Below the pieces are notes generated by a model that did no database searches, had not been told where the DNA came from, and worked only from the letters and a program-made list of their open reading frames with translations. Positions 1 to 10,910 of a stretch of DNA of 28,593 nucleotides are shown piece by piece; position 1 is the stretch's first letter, and every line of letters begins with the position of its first letter. A program made the translations under genes and the position numbers. The stretch spans positions 1-28,593 of the forward strand of contig JADRCO010000663.1 in assembly GCA_021464525.1 (NCBI GenBank). Reading direction: 5' to 3'. Origin of the DNA: Rhizophagus sp. LPA8_4_AMF. Lineage: Eukaryota > Glomeromycota > Glomeromycetes > Glomerales > Glomeraceae.

Positions 1-23
1 TTTTTTTTTTTTTTTTTATTTAA

Positions 24-55
<32 letters not shown>

Positions 56-420
56 TTTTTTAGCCTAATAAGAATAAAAAAAAATTATAATTTTTTTTTT
101 TGTAATCTTTGGATTTGAAATTATTTCTGATTCTTTTTTTTTTAATTTTAATTTCATCATAATTTTGAAAAATGAACAAATTAAAATAAAGATCGTGATG
201 AAAATAACAGATCGTGATAAACTATTAAATATTTCTTATTTTTTCATTTGAAATATAATAACTGTAAAGAATATTTTATTTCGTTCCATCAATTAAATCA
301 AATAATTAAACGCTGGACACACGAAACTAAAAAAAAATTTCATCTTTCCTTACCGATGGATTTTTAATAAAAGATCCGCCGACAGAAATTGATTCAATAC
401 TTTGACTGAAATGAACTGAA

Positions 421-462
421 TAATATATATATATATTATATATATATATTATATATATTACC
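421..462. repeat. AT dinucleotide microsatellite
   Basis: A run of alternating TA units with a few imperfections. It is self-complementary, so it could extrude as a cruciform. This is ordinary simple sequence for such an AT-rich genome. Confidence 0.85.
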
Positions 463-1760
463 GATTAGAATAATTAGAGAGATTTATAGTTAAAAATCGG
501 ATATACAGTATATAATTCACAAATCATTTGATTTCCTTTTGACAATTTAGAAAATACGAATATTCAATATATAATTTTTTTTTTTTGTTACGATTTAATT
601 TTATTTCTACATATTTGATAATAATTAATATATTTATTGATCTTTGAATTAATTAATTTCTCTCGCATTTTTTCAATAAAAAAAATTACTGTGCCACATG
701 AGGCCACAACCACAATAATGATGATCGTTTTTTTTTTCTCAGCCTTACTAAGACTATTAATAAAAGAATGTCCATTGTAAGATTATTACAAATTTGTAAC
801 ATGCAACAGTAGTATATATTGTACCATATATTTATTTATCTGATATCGTATAAAGAAAAAAAGCTTTAATATTTAGGGTATAATTTCCTTTAAATGTTAA
901 AATGTTTTATCGTGTGATTTATTTATTTACGCTGTACTACAAGATGAATGTAACTTTATTTTTTGTTTTAAAAAAAAAAATAATTACACAACGTACACAC
1001 GTATTTTTTGTCGAAAAGATACTCTTTTTTTTTAAAAAAAAAAATAACATACCATTATTAGAGAAATCAAATCTATATTTAATTCTTTCAATAATAAAAT
1101 TTTTAATCGTATGAGAAAAAAAATTAACTTTTATTAGTTTTTATATTGGTAAAATTTTGAAATAAGGTTCATTATTGGAACGCTTATTGACTTCCTAAAT
1201 AAGATTCTCTCGGCTCTCGGACCGGAATTTTTCTAAAAAATCTAAAATAGGTAAATAAGTTCTTATCTTAAACCCTAATTACACCGAAAACTAAAAAAAA
1301 AATTCTTAGAATTCATTCCTTCATTATAACGTTCGCGTATTACAACAGAGTAAAGGGGGAGGGTAACACATTGACGTGAAACCTTTAATGAAATAAAAAA
1401 AAAACCTAATTTAGTCAGTGTAACATAGACAAGTAAAATGATTCTTGTAAACAAATAAAAAAATCACAAGAATTAATTGAGTAGATGATGTGAATTTTTA
1501 TAAGGTATTGTTACCAAAGTGTTAGCGTCTTTCGCGATTGTTGTTTGGTAATTAATTTTTTCTGGTTCTAGTTTTCAGGCTTTATTTCAATTATCAAGTT
1601 TTTTTTTACCGATAGAGTTCTATATTAACAATAATCACATTTTGTAAACTAGATTGATGGTAAATAAGATTTGTTGAAAAAAGAAAAATACTCATTATTA
1701 AATAAATTATATTATAAACATTCTCTTATATTCATAATTATTATAGCTCATATATAAAAT

Positions 1761-1807
1761 CACATAAAATCACCCGAGAACTTTGTTGGGTTTTCGTGAT
1801 TTTGTGT
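1761..1807. repeat. imperfect inverted repeat
   Basis: The segment CACATAAAATCAC is followed after a short spacer by the near-complement GTGATTTTGTGT, giving an imperfect stem of about 13-17 bp. It is too small and isolated to assign to an element. Confidence 0.45.
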
Positions 1808-3434
1808 AAAAATTAGATGTCACACACATCATTTAGCGAAAGTCATGGGTTTATTTGTTATTTGTTACCAAAAAATTGTGACTGTCTCTATGGGAGCAGA
1901 AATGATTGGCTGGTAAATGGAAAGATAAAGAAAGGAACAGAATTAACAGACAGATATTATTAGTGGTATTCTACTATTTTTTAATCTACATTTATTACAA
2001 GTGTCGCTAAAAGTATTTACGTTAATTTGAAATTAATAAAAGAAAAATATGCCGTGTTTATGATAAACATAGAAGGCGAATTTTCTAGATGGTTTTCAAG
2101 CAATAGGAATCCATGAAGAACGCGAAAGATTTCAAACTTCATTAATTAAAAGAAGTTATGTTGATAGAGAATTGGTTGAATGAAGCGAATTTATAAATAA
2201 AACTTATATTTCTCCAGGATAAATTGAGGAAATTAGTGATTTATTTTGTGAAACTACAAGAATCCTCGGCGTTACGCGTTATCAATTACAATTGAGTTCA
2301 CCCCTCGAAAAGAAGTAAAATGATGCATGAAAGTTGTTGATAAGTATATAGAAAAGAAGACTAAATACCCAACGATAAAGGTTTAGAATATCATTACGTT
2401 GTAAGAGCCAATGAACCTATTATTTGGTATACCAGTATTGCTTGATTGAGGATTAAGTGGTACCGAATTGCAATATTTGATATCGTGATTCACTAAGGAA
2501 TGACGACGTGATGTTGAAAAAATTTCGATTAATAGGATTTTTTAGGCAACCTTCTCAATTATGAGAAGCTTTATAATGCGACTAGTAGATATTAAGTTTT
2601 ATTTAAAAATATCTGAGTGTATTCAATAATAGATACTAGTTTATTGACTGAGGAAAAGAGGTATCGGCCGAAGACAGATATCCCTCCATCCAATAACTGA
2701 GTTATAGTTTGGTCATTAGGAATACTGCGGAATTAATGCTTCTAATAACGATTTCCACACAATCGTGGAAAATAAACGTTTTTTTTTGTCAAGGCTCATT
2801 CAAGCGAATACCGCAATTAATATACGTTAGGTATAAATCATTAGAACAATACATTATAATGCATTCGAAGGTTCTATACAACGGGTCATTATAAAATTTC
2901 AAAAAAATTTCATTTGATAATGCTCCAAAAAATGCTGCTACCAAGAGCTACTGATAAGAAGAAAATTCTTCTAAACTGAAGCTACTTATACGCGTTTTTT
3001 GCTTCGTGAAAAATGTAAAAAAATTCTTTTCTGTCATATATATTCATTAATAGTAGTAGCTTATGCAATGAGGACGTGGCAGGACCAAACAAATAAGTGA
3101 TTTGAAATGAATATAGAGATAAATCTTTTGATTTGCTTTTAAAAGTGTGTCAATTCTAAGGTGACTCTCGGGAATTTCTTGTCTATAACTGCGGTTTTTT
3201 CTTATTTAATCATGCAAAATCATCAGCTTGAGTTGGACACACATATCTTAATTAGTCTTAATATGGCTTAATCACGTACGGAACTAACTTTTGCCTTAAA
3301 ACGAAAATATTATTGCAGGTAGGAATTTCAGCTTTAGCAATGAAAGTATATATTTGTAGGGTATATATTTGTAGGTGTACAAACCATCTTAATGACGAGA
3401 AGCACCAACACCAATATCAAAGAATCGAAATCGC

Positions 3435-4100
3435 ATGGTCGTTTCAAAAACATCAGATGTTTGATACCATCCAAATTGACTTCTATACGAGTTAACTTAA
3501 CGACTACCTCCTATAAAAACAGTTAATTCTTTTGGTTTGCATTTAGACGAATGGTTACAGATGATGATGGTTTGGTAAATGAAGAAAGAGAACAAAATAA
3601 AAGATCAGATAAATAACACATACGAATACTGTCATTAAGAAAAATGAAGCATGTAAGTTGTTATAAATATAACTTATACATAACCGTGCCCTGGGATTAA
3701 AACATTAAGTTGGCAGTAACATGGGTGAACAGCTTTTAACAAGGTTGGATACGTCTGTCTGGATAGTTTACTATGATAGATAGAGGATCGTCATGCCAAT
3801 CAAAATAGTGATGATATTGTATAATGCACATGACGTTTCATATTTAAACCAATAATCGAGGGATTCAAAACTTGAAATTGCAAGTTCAAAACAAGTTGCG
3901 AATTGGTTTTGAATTGGTTTTGAATTAGTTTTTTAGGTGCCAGCAGTTCTTTTTAGTTTGTAATTTTTTGTATCAATAGTTTAAATACAGTATAGTGTAT
4001 ATATAATAATTAGCCTTTATGTTTTTATAAATGGACATTACGTCAGCAGAGATGAATTCATTGATAAAGTAACCCGCATCATCATTTATTTAATTGTATC
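3435..4100. repeat. duplicated flank of paralog copy 1, related to 12705-12920
   Basis: Two blocks match sequence on the downstream side of the third paralog. The first (about 3438-3510) shares GTCGTTT, AACATCA, GATGTTT and AATTGACTTCTA, in order, with about 12717-12793. The second (about 4050-4070) shares GAATTCATTGAT with about 12878-12890. Order and orientation are kept, which indicates an old segmental duplication carrying non-coding DNA along with the minus-strand gene. An open frame at 3313-3495 lies over part of it and is probably not a gene. Confidence 0.55.
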
Positions 4101-4694
4101 TTTTGATGTAGTGACGGTGCCATAATATGATTTCCGATTCATGAATCATGATTCGTTAAAGTTACTATGTTAACATTTATAAATAACTTATTTTAAAGGC
4201 TTCAAGGCTGGCCGTACTAAAATCTCCAATTAACCAATTAAACCCAATTAATTAAATAATTAAATATTGTATTAAGTATCTGATCATAAAGATTATGTTC
4301 TTGAACTCATAATTAATTAAAAAAAAACATAAAAATTTGTTTGCAGTTACTACTCAACCATAAAAATGATAATTGTAATTATGATACAAAGAATATTATT
4401 ATACCTAGACTTTTTCCTTTACATATTTCGATTATTTCATGTAGCTACATTATCACGTTAATAATAATTATCTTTATTGAATCGGAAAATATATAACTTT
4501 TATCGTTATACTAATAATCAATATCTCACTAAAAAAAAAAATAATAATAACAAAAAATTCACGTAAAACAAATTATATTAATTTGATCAACTATATTAAA
4601 ATTAAAATCTAACCATACTGTAAATACTCATAATATTCATCATTATACTAATTTGATCAACTATATTAAAATTAAAATCCGACTATACAGTACG

Positions 4695-4824
4695 TCAAAT
4701 ATGCAACCTTCCAAAACTATCCAAAACATAATCATAATAATACTCATAATATTCATCATCATATTCATCATCGTCTTCATCATAATCATACCCATCACAC
4801 TCTTCATCATACTCATCCTCGTCC

Positions 4825-4868
<44 letters not shown>

Positions 4869-4929
4869 TTCTTCTTCTTCTTCTTCATACTCGTCGTCAT
4901 CTTCGTAATCATCATACTCGTCATACTCG

Positions 4930-4965
<36 letters not shown>

Positions 4966-5426
4966 TCATACAAAATCTCAGGTATATAATAATCCCTTCT
5001 TACTTTAATTACTGAATAATCAGCAGACGGAGGAGTTGTCATTTTCCTTTTGAGCTCATCGAATTCATAGCTTCTTATTGCAGGTACGGTTCTGAAACTA
5101 CATCCACGCTTAATAGCTTCTTTGAAAACATAGAGTCGTCGATTGTCTAATGAATGCATTCTACCGTTAAAAGTGCATACGCGAATATGTTCAATATTTT
5201 TTGGTGATAATTCTCCTGATACAAGTTGATCAATAGTATCCTCAATGAGTTCGTCATCTCTAAACCTGGGCCTGATACTATATTGGGAATAGAGAACCTT
5301 GCGTGGGTCTACTTTAATAAACTTAAAATAGTATTTTTAAGAATAATTTTAACGTCATTATGTTATAATGTGACACTGCTAAGAGATTATTATAACAAAG
5401 TGAAACCAAAGAATGTTCACCTCCAT
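4695..5426 (-). CDS. Paralog copy 1: ParB/Srx-like N-terminal domain with acidic Asp/Glu-rich tail
   Basis: I join two exons: 5421-5426 (ATGGAG) and 4695-5321, with intron 5322-5420 (donor GTGAAC, acceptor AG). This gives 210 residues. Residues 1-113 form a domain shared with the copies at 9417 and 13439; clear motifs are VDPRKVLYSQ, EDTI and, near residues 60-72, LDNRRLYVFKEA. By my reading it resembles the ParB/sulfiredoxin-type module whose invariant Asn/Arg/Arg lies in this motif; that is inference and no activity can be claimed. The tail is almost only Asp, Glu and Tyr, with Asp runs of about 10 and 14 encoded by GAT repeats. Copies 2 and 3 end GWCVIL and GWCVIA; here the aligned end reads GRLHI, so the CaaX cysteine is gone. 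Function is unknown. The start is chosen because the same 6-nt exon, donor and acceptor recur in all three copies. Confidence 0.75.
4811..4972. repeat. ATC/GAT trinucleotide microsatellites inside copy 1 tail
   Basis: Two dense ATC tracts (about 4826-4867 and 4937-4968 on the plus strand) encode the poly-Asp runs of the minus-strand gene. Their opposite-strand readings give poly-Ile and poly-Met open frames, which are artefacts. Repeat expansion here lengthens the acidic tail without shifting the frame. Confidence 0.85.
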
Positions 5427-5515
5427 TAGAGATAAATTCCTCAAAAAAATATGTTGTATTTAAATATATGCGTACATATATAAATAATAATTTTTTTTTT
5501 GGTTTTTTTTTGTGC

Positions 5516-5582
5516 AAATTTCTTTTTAAATGTTACAAGAAGGAAAGGTTCAAAAACAAAAGGCAACGTACCATTTTTTTAA
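5516..5582 (-). promoter_or_regulatory. conserved upstream block of copy 1
   Basis: About 90 nt upstream of the start codon is a block of about 60 nt resembling blocks at 10209-10272 and 14336-14407. On the coding strand the shared words are TTGTTTTTGAA, CCTTTCCTTCTTG (varied in copy 2) and TTTAAAAAGAA. Its conservation among copies whose surrounding AT-rich DNA has diverged suggests a core promoter or transcription start region. Shared ancestry alone is the alternative. Confidence 0.5.
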
Positions 5583-5849
5583 TATAAATAGGAAAATGGG
5601 AATATGGGCATTGTGCTTCCAAAGATTTGTGTCACCAAATAAACTAGGGGCTTTTGCCTTTTAGATAAAGCTGTAGATTAGTTTGGAAAGGTTCATTTCT
5701 GAAGTTTACGAAGAATTTTCTTTTGATTTTACCATTTTTGGAGAGGGTCTATAAATCATGATTACATGAATATTTTATAAAGAATCTTAGAATCTTAACA
5801 AGAAGATAAACTTGATTTTATGTTCGTGTAACATCAATGGTTTGATACC

Positions 5850-6055
5850 GTATAGCGCTGCATACAGTATCCCCCTCAAATAGTATCCCCCTTAATAGTA
5901 CCAGGGTACTATTCAACTACAAATTTCGATATTTTTGATTAGTACCCGGGGCTAATTCTGGCCAAAATTTGATATTTGGCCAAGGTTATTCCTCGTATAG
6001 TACCCCCCTCCTCACATAGTACCCCCCCGGCCCCCGGGTACTATTCAATCTAGGC
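5850..6055. repeat. C-rich repeat with AGTACCC words and inverted repeats
   Basis: An island of C/G-rich sequence in AT-rich DNA. AGTATCCCCC or AGTACCCC occurs five times and GGGTACTATTCAA twice, and the two words are partly complementary, so AATAGTACC/GGGTACTATT can pair. TGGCCAAA with the complementary TTTGGCCA lies in the middle. This looks like a small non-autonomous element or its remains; I found no clear target-site duplication. Confidence 0.5.
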
Positions 6056-6129
6056 TGGCTTTTTTGTAATGCCCTTTTTTTATTTTTACAGCTCACATGT
6101 TGAAATTTTATTTAAAATAAACATTAAGC

Positions 6130-6900
6130 CGCAGGCAGGATATTATAAATTAGGTAAGATCTGATGAAATTCTAAAATTCTTTTTTAAAATCGTAGAAAA
6201 ACAAAACTTTATATAATTATTAATGATAAACAGAATGGATTATATCTTGATTAAATGGGTTGTAAACAGAAGTTATTAGCATGAGATTTATTTAATATTA
6301 TTTTTAAATAATTTACGCGTTTTTTTAAACGTATTTTTACTAATGTATTAATTTTACGTGTTTTATTATATTATTATTAATTATATTATTATTAATTACA
6401 GAAAATTATTGTTATTTGAAGTAAATAACTTTTTAGAACTTTTCGTTTTTTGGATTCAATATTAAATATTATACCAAGCATGAAATGATCAATCTAGAGA
6501 ATTCACTACTAAAGTTGTTGATAAGAAAATGAAGCCACTTAATCAATATCACGGTAAAATAAACGATTTGCATCTTTTGGAAGAGATTTTACGAAATTTA
6601 TTTACGATATTTTGGCGTATATTCCTTTGTAACCTTTTCTCTATTTTTTTTTTCAAGTTGAACGGTTAGAAGTTAGAAACAAAAAAATTTATATATCGAT
6701 CTGTCGGAAAAATGGCTTGTCGGCAAAATGTCGTCGGTAAATTTTATATCGGTTAACAGATGTCGGTAAAATGTGTGAATATGTGTTTTAAATGGGTTTC
6801 ATAATGAATGTATTCTGACAGCAAATACGAAGTGAGGTAGATACATGTTTATAAATTTTTATTTAAAATAATTAGGACAAAATAGTTTATTTGTAAAAAT
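6130..6900. other. intergenic AT-rich segment with duplicated and short repeats
   Basis: TTAGGTAAGATCTGATGA at about 6152-6170 recurs upstream of the other paralogs (about 10676 and 14717), marking the outer part of the duplicated unit. Between 6698 and 6772 the word TGTCGG(T/C/A)AAAAT recurs about five times in varied form. No gene is supported. Confidence 0.45.
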
Positions 6901-7125
6901 TTGGATTTACCACGTGTCAAATCTAACAATACCGAAGTTATTGCTGTAAAAGACTTTATGAAAAGAAAAAGTGAAAATGGAGAAAATTTATTTAAAAAAG
7001 AAATAATTCTGAAGTTTTTAAAAGTAAGGCTTACGCTTACTAAATCTGATAAACTATTTGTAGCAAGTGTAATTAAATTAGCAATGGAAGGTAAAACTGT
7101 TCAGAAAAAAATATGGAAAATTTGA
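6901..7125 (+). pseudogene. protein-coding fragment, family not recognised
   Basis: A 74-codon open stretch has balanced amino-acid use unlike the surrounding translated noise: many Lys and Glu, and the words DFMKRKS, FKKEIILKFLKV and SDKLFVASVIKLA, which suggest an amphipathic helical segment. There is no ATG at its start (it opens with TTG), so it is either an internal or last exon or a relic. It ends at a TGA followed by AT-rich sequence. I do not recognise the family. Confidence 0.35.
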
Positions 7126-7254
7126 AGATTTAATCAATTAATGAATGTTTAATGTGTTTTAGCGAATTATATTATTAAATTGTTGAAATGAAAATCTAAT
7201 AATTGTTTAATAATAACTTAATTTGAATTTGAAAATGAAATAATGACTCCAGCA

Positions 7255-7400
7255 TATTGGATTTACTACCGTTACAACACAAACCCGACGCTCACAATCC
7301 TGACAAATCATAATCCCGAAAATTCAAAATCCTGATACTATATTATCCCCGACGTTCATTATCTCGACACTTATTATCCTCCCGACAATTACATAATATT
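7255..7400. repeat. short degenerate repeat with AATCCCGA / CCCGACA words
   Basis: About seven units of the type AATCCTGACA, AATCCCGAAA, ATCCCCGACG, ATCTCGACA and TCCCGACAAT follow each other at intervals of 15-25 nt. The same AATCCCGAA vocabulary reappears in both orientations at 19826-19916, in the large intron of the 11-exon gene, so both may derive from one repeat family. Confidence 0.45.
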
Positions 7401-7586
7401 TTAGTTTAGTATTTCAAAGATGGATTTGTTTTTAATATTTTAACAAAATATTATCATTAAACATTGATAAGAATATTTTTACGATAAACCATTATTAAAT
7501 ATTTGCGATATTTATTAGTATTACATATTAATAAAAAGATTAATTATAATAAAATCGAAATAGATAAAATTCTACAAGTAGTTATA

Positions 7587-8135
7587 ATGAAGGGGACCGA
7601 TTTTCTTGCAAATGTAGAGCCTCGAGTTCAAATTACATTTTCGTATGAACTCTATTTTTCCGAAATAACAGTGGGCCCTGAAATCATAGGAACTAGCGAT
7701 AATGAATGTGAAAAATTGGAAAGTCCTTGGCGTGATGCTGTTGTGATTCGGGAAACAACCGTTCTAATTCAAAGTGGGCTTATGTTGCTTTTTTTACAAA
7801 ATATCCCATATACTGTACTATTTCGCCTATGCTAATCACCAACATCTTGTCATAGAATATAAAAATGGTTCCTGGGGGTCCTATAAATTTCGGCAGAAAC
7901 TTTGCTTATGGAACGTGTCACATATTTGGGGCAAAAGGAATATAGTGAACAAATCTATTTAATGGATAGAACCGAATTAGTATTATGTGATTTTTCTCGA
8001 GGACAATTGGGATGGGTTTGGGATTTATCTTACGATCTCATGAAAGATACTCAAAAAGAACTTGTTAGATACTATCAGAGATTCAGAATGTACAATAAAA
8101 GATATGCGTATGGCTGTGCAAATAAGTTTCTATAA
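7587..8135 (+). CDS. candidate two-exon gene, function unknown
   Basis: Exon 7587-7773 and exon 7897-8135 join in frame through an intron 7774-7896 (GT..AG, CTAAT branch-like word at about 7830) to give 141 residues. Both halves look coding: the first contains FLANVEPRVQITFSYELYFSE and NECEKLESPW, the second LVLCDFSRGQLGWVWDLSYD and YYQRFRMYNKRYA. The join completes a split Lys codon and restores one open frame across an interval with stops in all three frames. The donor GTGGGC is weak, so this may instead be a pseudogene with frameshifts. The frame is open upstream to 7503 without an ATG. No family is recognised. It lies between paralog copies 1 and 2 on the opposite strand. Confidence 0.4.
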
Positions 8136-8873
8136 TATGATTATTAATAATAGAGATTGTAACGGAAAGCGAGAATAAACATTTTAAGATTTTTCATGAA
8201 AAAAGTATTGCAAAAGGTCAGATCGGGTTGTGTGAATATTTAGATATGATCAAATTCTGAAGTTCACTATAGAAAGAACAACATTGTTATATTTTTCTGT
8301 TATGTTCGGATAGTATTAATTAATCCTTCCCTTCCATAATATAGAAAATTAAAAGTCCAATAATATTAGTCGATCTTAGTGGACCAATATTTTTGTCGTA
8401 GTTTAATAACAAATCCTAATAATAATTATAAGCAAAATATGCATCAAACATTATTAGAAACTTTGTCCTTTACCTTGATATAATAAACTGTTAGCTCAAA
8501 GTACAGTTTCAGTTGAAGGAAGAGAACCTTAATAGAGGATTGTTGGTCAGGAAAACATCTTTTTTATCTATCTACAAATGGTAGTTTGTGATAGAAATAC
8601 CTGTTATCTATTATATAATTTAAAACATGAGTACGATATGTAATATTTTTTTCAATTGTTTAAGGCATTGATCAATTCACTATGAATTCTTGTTAAAATG
8701 ATACTATAGTATTATTCTTTATTTACATAGAATAATTATGACAATAATTGCCAGATTTTTGTTTGAACAAAGGTTATCTATGCACGTAAAAACTTAAATT
8801 CTAGAAGTAACCAATTTAATGCATCAAATTTCAAAAACTTCAAACTGGTACTTACCGGCATCCGATTTATTGT
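8136..8873. other. intergenic, no gene seen
   Basis: AT-rich sequence with stops in all frames. I see no repeats or coding stretches that I can support. Confidence 0.5.
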
Positions 8874-8875
8874 TT

Positions 8876-9071
8876 GATGCGATATTATCATCGTAATTTC
8901 TTTCTTTTAAATTTGATCTCATACTGTATAATATCCGTTCATAAAGGTCTATCTATGATAATCCCTAAGACCAAATTCGCCCAATACATGCATGATTATA
9001 AAAAGCATAAATTTGTTTCCCGACAATTTAAGCAAATCAAATCTTCAGTTAAATCGTACTTGATTCTATAA
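8876..9071 (+). pseudogene. short open frame with a decayed relative at about 12983-13130
   Basis: A frame of about 65 codons begins at or next to an ATG near 8876 and contains the basic stretch KTKFAQYMHDYKKHKFVSRQ. The DNA around about 12983-13130 shares TTATCATCGTAA(T/C)TTCTTTC at its start and AAGCATAAA later, in the same order and at similar spacing, but is full of stops. The pair is therefore part of the duplicated unit lying downstream of paralog copies 2 and 3. The better-preserved copy might be an exon relic of a small basic protein. I do not recognise it. Confidence 0.35.
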
Positions 9072-9416
9072 TAAACGTTACAATGGTTAAGGACTAGTAA
9101 ATAGGCTATGATTCTGTTATATCATTCATACACCTAATTGTAGTTACATTTTCACGTTAATAATAACTGAGCTTTAACGTCACTTGCTTGAAAATTTTTG
9201 TTCCGATTTATTGGATTTATTGGTGCAATCAAATATAGAAATTATAAACTTAATTGACAATATCCTACTTAATACAAAATATATTGACGAATATACTTAA
9301 ATTTCTCGTTAACAAAAACTCTTATAAAATAAATTTATTTCAATTTAATCAATTACATTTAAATCACAATGAACTATACGTTAAATATGTAAATATGAGA
9401 AACAAACTGCAAAAAA

Positions 9417-10156
9417 CTAAAGTATAACACACCATCCAGAGTCGTTTTCCTCTTCTGTATTTTGCGAATATTGCGTATTTGTATATTGTGATGTTGTATA
9501 TCGTGGTGTTGTATATTGTGGTGTCGTATATTGTGGCGTCGTATATTGCGTACTTGTATATTGCGTACTTGTATATTGCGTATTTGTATATTGTGGTTTT
9601 GTATATTGCGTTCTTGCATAAGACGTATTTGCAAATGTATATTGCGTATTTGTATCCTCATCATCATCCGAATCCGTATCATATGTATAACGACTATAAT
9701 TATATCGTGTTCCGGAAAGTGTATCCTTCCTTACTCTAATTACTGACCAGTCATTAAACGAAGAACTTTGTGCCATTTTATTTTGAAGTTCTGTCAAATC
9801 ATAGATTATTACTGCAGGCACAGTTTTGAAATTACCTCCACGATTAATGGCTTCTTTGAACACATAGAGCCGTCGATTGTCTAGTGAATGCATTCTACCG
9901 TTTAAAGTAGACACGCGAATACGTTCGATATGTCTTGGTGAAATTTTTCCTTTTACAAGTTGTTTAATAGTATCCTCAACATGTCTGTCGTCATCCTTGA
10001 ACCTGGGTCTGATACTATCTTGAGAGTAGAAAACCTTACGTGGGTCTATTTCAATCTTATAGTGTTATTAAAGAATAATTTAATTTCATTATTAATAAAG
10101 TGGTATTATTAAGAAGTCAATAATAAAAAGAAATTAAGAAGAATTCTCACCTCCAT
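9417..10156 (-). CDS. Paralog copy 2: ParB/Srx-like domain, QYT-repeat tail, C-terminal CaaX (CVIL)
   Basis: Exons 10151-10156 (ATGGAG) and 9417-10055 are joined over intron 10056-10150 (donor GTGAGA, acceptor TAAG) to give 214 residues. The N-terminal domain carries IEIDPRKVFYSQDSIRPRF, EDTIKQL and, near residues 58-70, LDNRRLYVFKEA, as in the other copies. After about residue 115 an Asp-rich spacer (DTDSDDDED) leads into about a dozen five-residue units of the form (T/P)QYT(N/S/T), encoded by 15-nt tandem repeats. The protein ends DSGWCVIL: Cys-Val-Ile-Leu is a CaaX box whose final Leu is typical of geranylgeranylation (known rule), so membrane attachment is likely. No transmembrane segment or signal peptide is visible. 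The molecular function is unknown; the ParB/sulfiredoxin resemblance is inference. Confidence 0.8.
9470..9645. repeat. 15-nt tandem repeat coding the QYT tail of copy 2
   Basis: Plus-strand units such as GTATATTGTGGTGTC and GTATATTGCGTACTT follow in register, with small differences between neighbours. They stay in frame with the minus-strand gene. The repeats keep opposite-strand frames open too, which explains overlapping spurious reading frames at 9374-9746. Confidence 0.85.
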
Positions 10157-10208
10157 TAGTGACTTGAAGATATAAAATTATAACTCCTGAAAATGATTTT
10201 TCTTTTTT

Positions 10209-10272
10209 CAACTTCTTTTTAAACGTTGTAAGAAGTTAAGTTTCAAAAACAATAAGCAAATACCATTTTTAT
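10209..10272 (-). promoter_or_regulatory. conserved upstream block of copy 2
   Basis: This block begins about 55 nt upstream of the ATG. Coding-strand words shared with the other copies are ATTGTTTTTGAAAC, CTTCTT and CGTTTAAAAAGAAGTTG. See the corresponding blocks of copies 1 and 3; a promoter or start-site role is inferred from conservation only. Confidence 0.5.
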
Positions 10273-10286
10273 ATATATTAAACAAA

Positions 10287-10365
10287 TATTGATTGATCAT
10301 GTTCGTTTCACTAAGTAAATTTTTGGTTATATTCATGAATGTAACATGCGTTGTGCTACTAAGTT
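10287..10365. repeat. duplicated upstream segment, matches 14438-14512
   Basis: CATGTTCGTTTCAC, GGTTATATT, TTCATGAAT and GCGTTGTGCTAC occur in the same order and spacing at 14448-14506. An open frame at 10293-10493 runs through this block but is not kept in the other copy, so I take it as non-coding duplicated flank. The following 10430-10560 is A/T homopolymer-rich. Confidence 0.65.
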
Positions 10366-10910
10366 ATGCGTTACTGCGAATAACTTTAACTATGAAATCA
10401 TATAAGCCTCAAATAAAGTTAAAAAACTATCCTTTCATTTTTTTTTATTTTTATTTTTTATTTTTATTAAAGAATTTAGGAAAATTTTATTAAAAAAAAA
10501 ACATTAAAAATTATATAAAATATTTTTATAAAATAAAAAAAAAAAATAAAAAAAAAATTTTTTTTATTCTCTTATCAGTTATTATTTGGCCGGAAAAACT
10601 CGATTATTAGGTTCGCGTAACATTGGATTTTGATGACAAATGAAAACATGTGAACTTTTATTTAACTGCCAAATATAGATAAGATCTGACGAGAATCTAA
10701 CTTAATCGTAATTTCAATCATTATTATAATTCTAAAACGTGAAACTACATTACGCATTAGAAGAAGGGAATTAAGTCTCATTGTCAACTTTGAACATATA
10801 CAGTAATTTTCAGGTATAAAATATACTTATAAAATAGAATGATTATTTAATGATTAATGTAAAATAAAAATTCAGATCAACCTTATTTATGTATAAACAT
10901 TTGATATTCT

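Larger units (their letters stand above)
1..3300. other. AT-rich intergenic region, no supported gene
   Basis: This stretch opens with long T runs and continues as AT-rich DNA with frequent stops in all frames. Short open frames at 902-1114 and 2709-2894 have low-complexity translations and no recognisable motifs, so I do not call them. Around 2660-2740 one plus-strand frame reads TDI followed shortly by VWSLGIL, loosely recalling a kinase subdomain, but it is cut by stops and cannot be supported. I see nothing else of functional meaning here. Confidence 0.5.

Noticed and set aside
2640..2780. Kinase-like words (VWSLGIL)
   Set aside because: The frame is interrupted by stops and no other kinase motif is present.
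3313..3495. 60-codon frame with CRVYICRC
   Set aside because: It lies in duplicated flank whose counterpart near 12.7 kb is not open; the Cys pattern arises from a short direct repeat (TATATTTGTAGG twice).
4653..5015. Poly-Ile and poly-Met open frames opposite the copy 1 tail
   Set aside because: They are shadow readings of the ATC/GAT microsatellite that encodes the acidic tail.
9374..9746. Overlapping frames on both strands across the QYT repeat
   Set aside because: Produced by the 15-nt tandem repeat; only the minus-strand frame continues into the conserved domain and the CaaX end.
10293..10493. Hydrophobic 66-codon frame resembling a membrane peptide
   Set aside because: It lies in duplicated upstream DNA and the frame is not conserved at 14438-14512.
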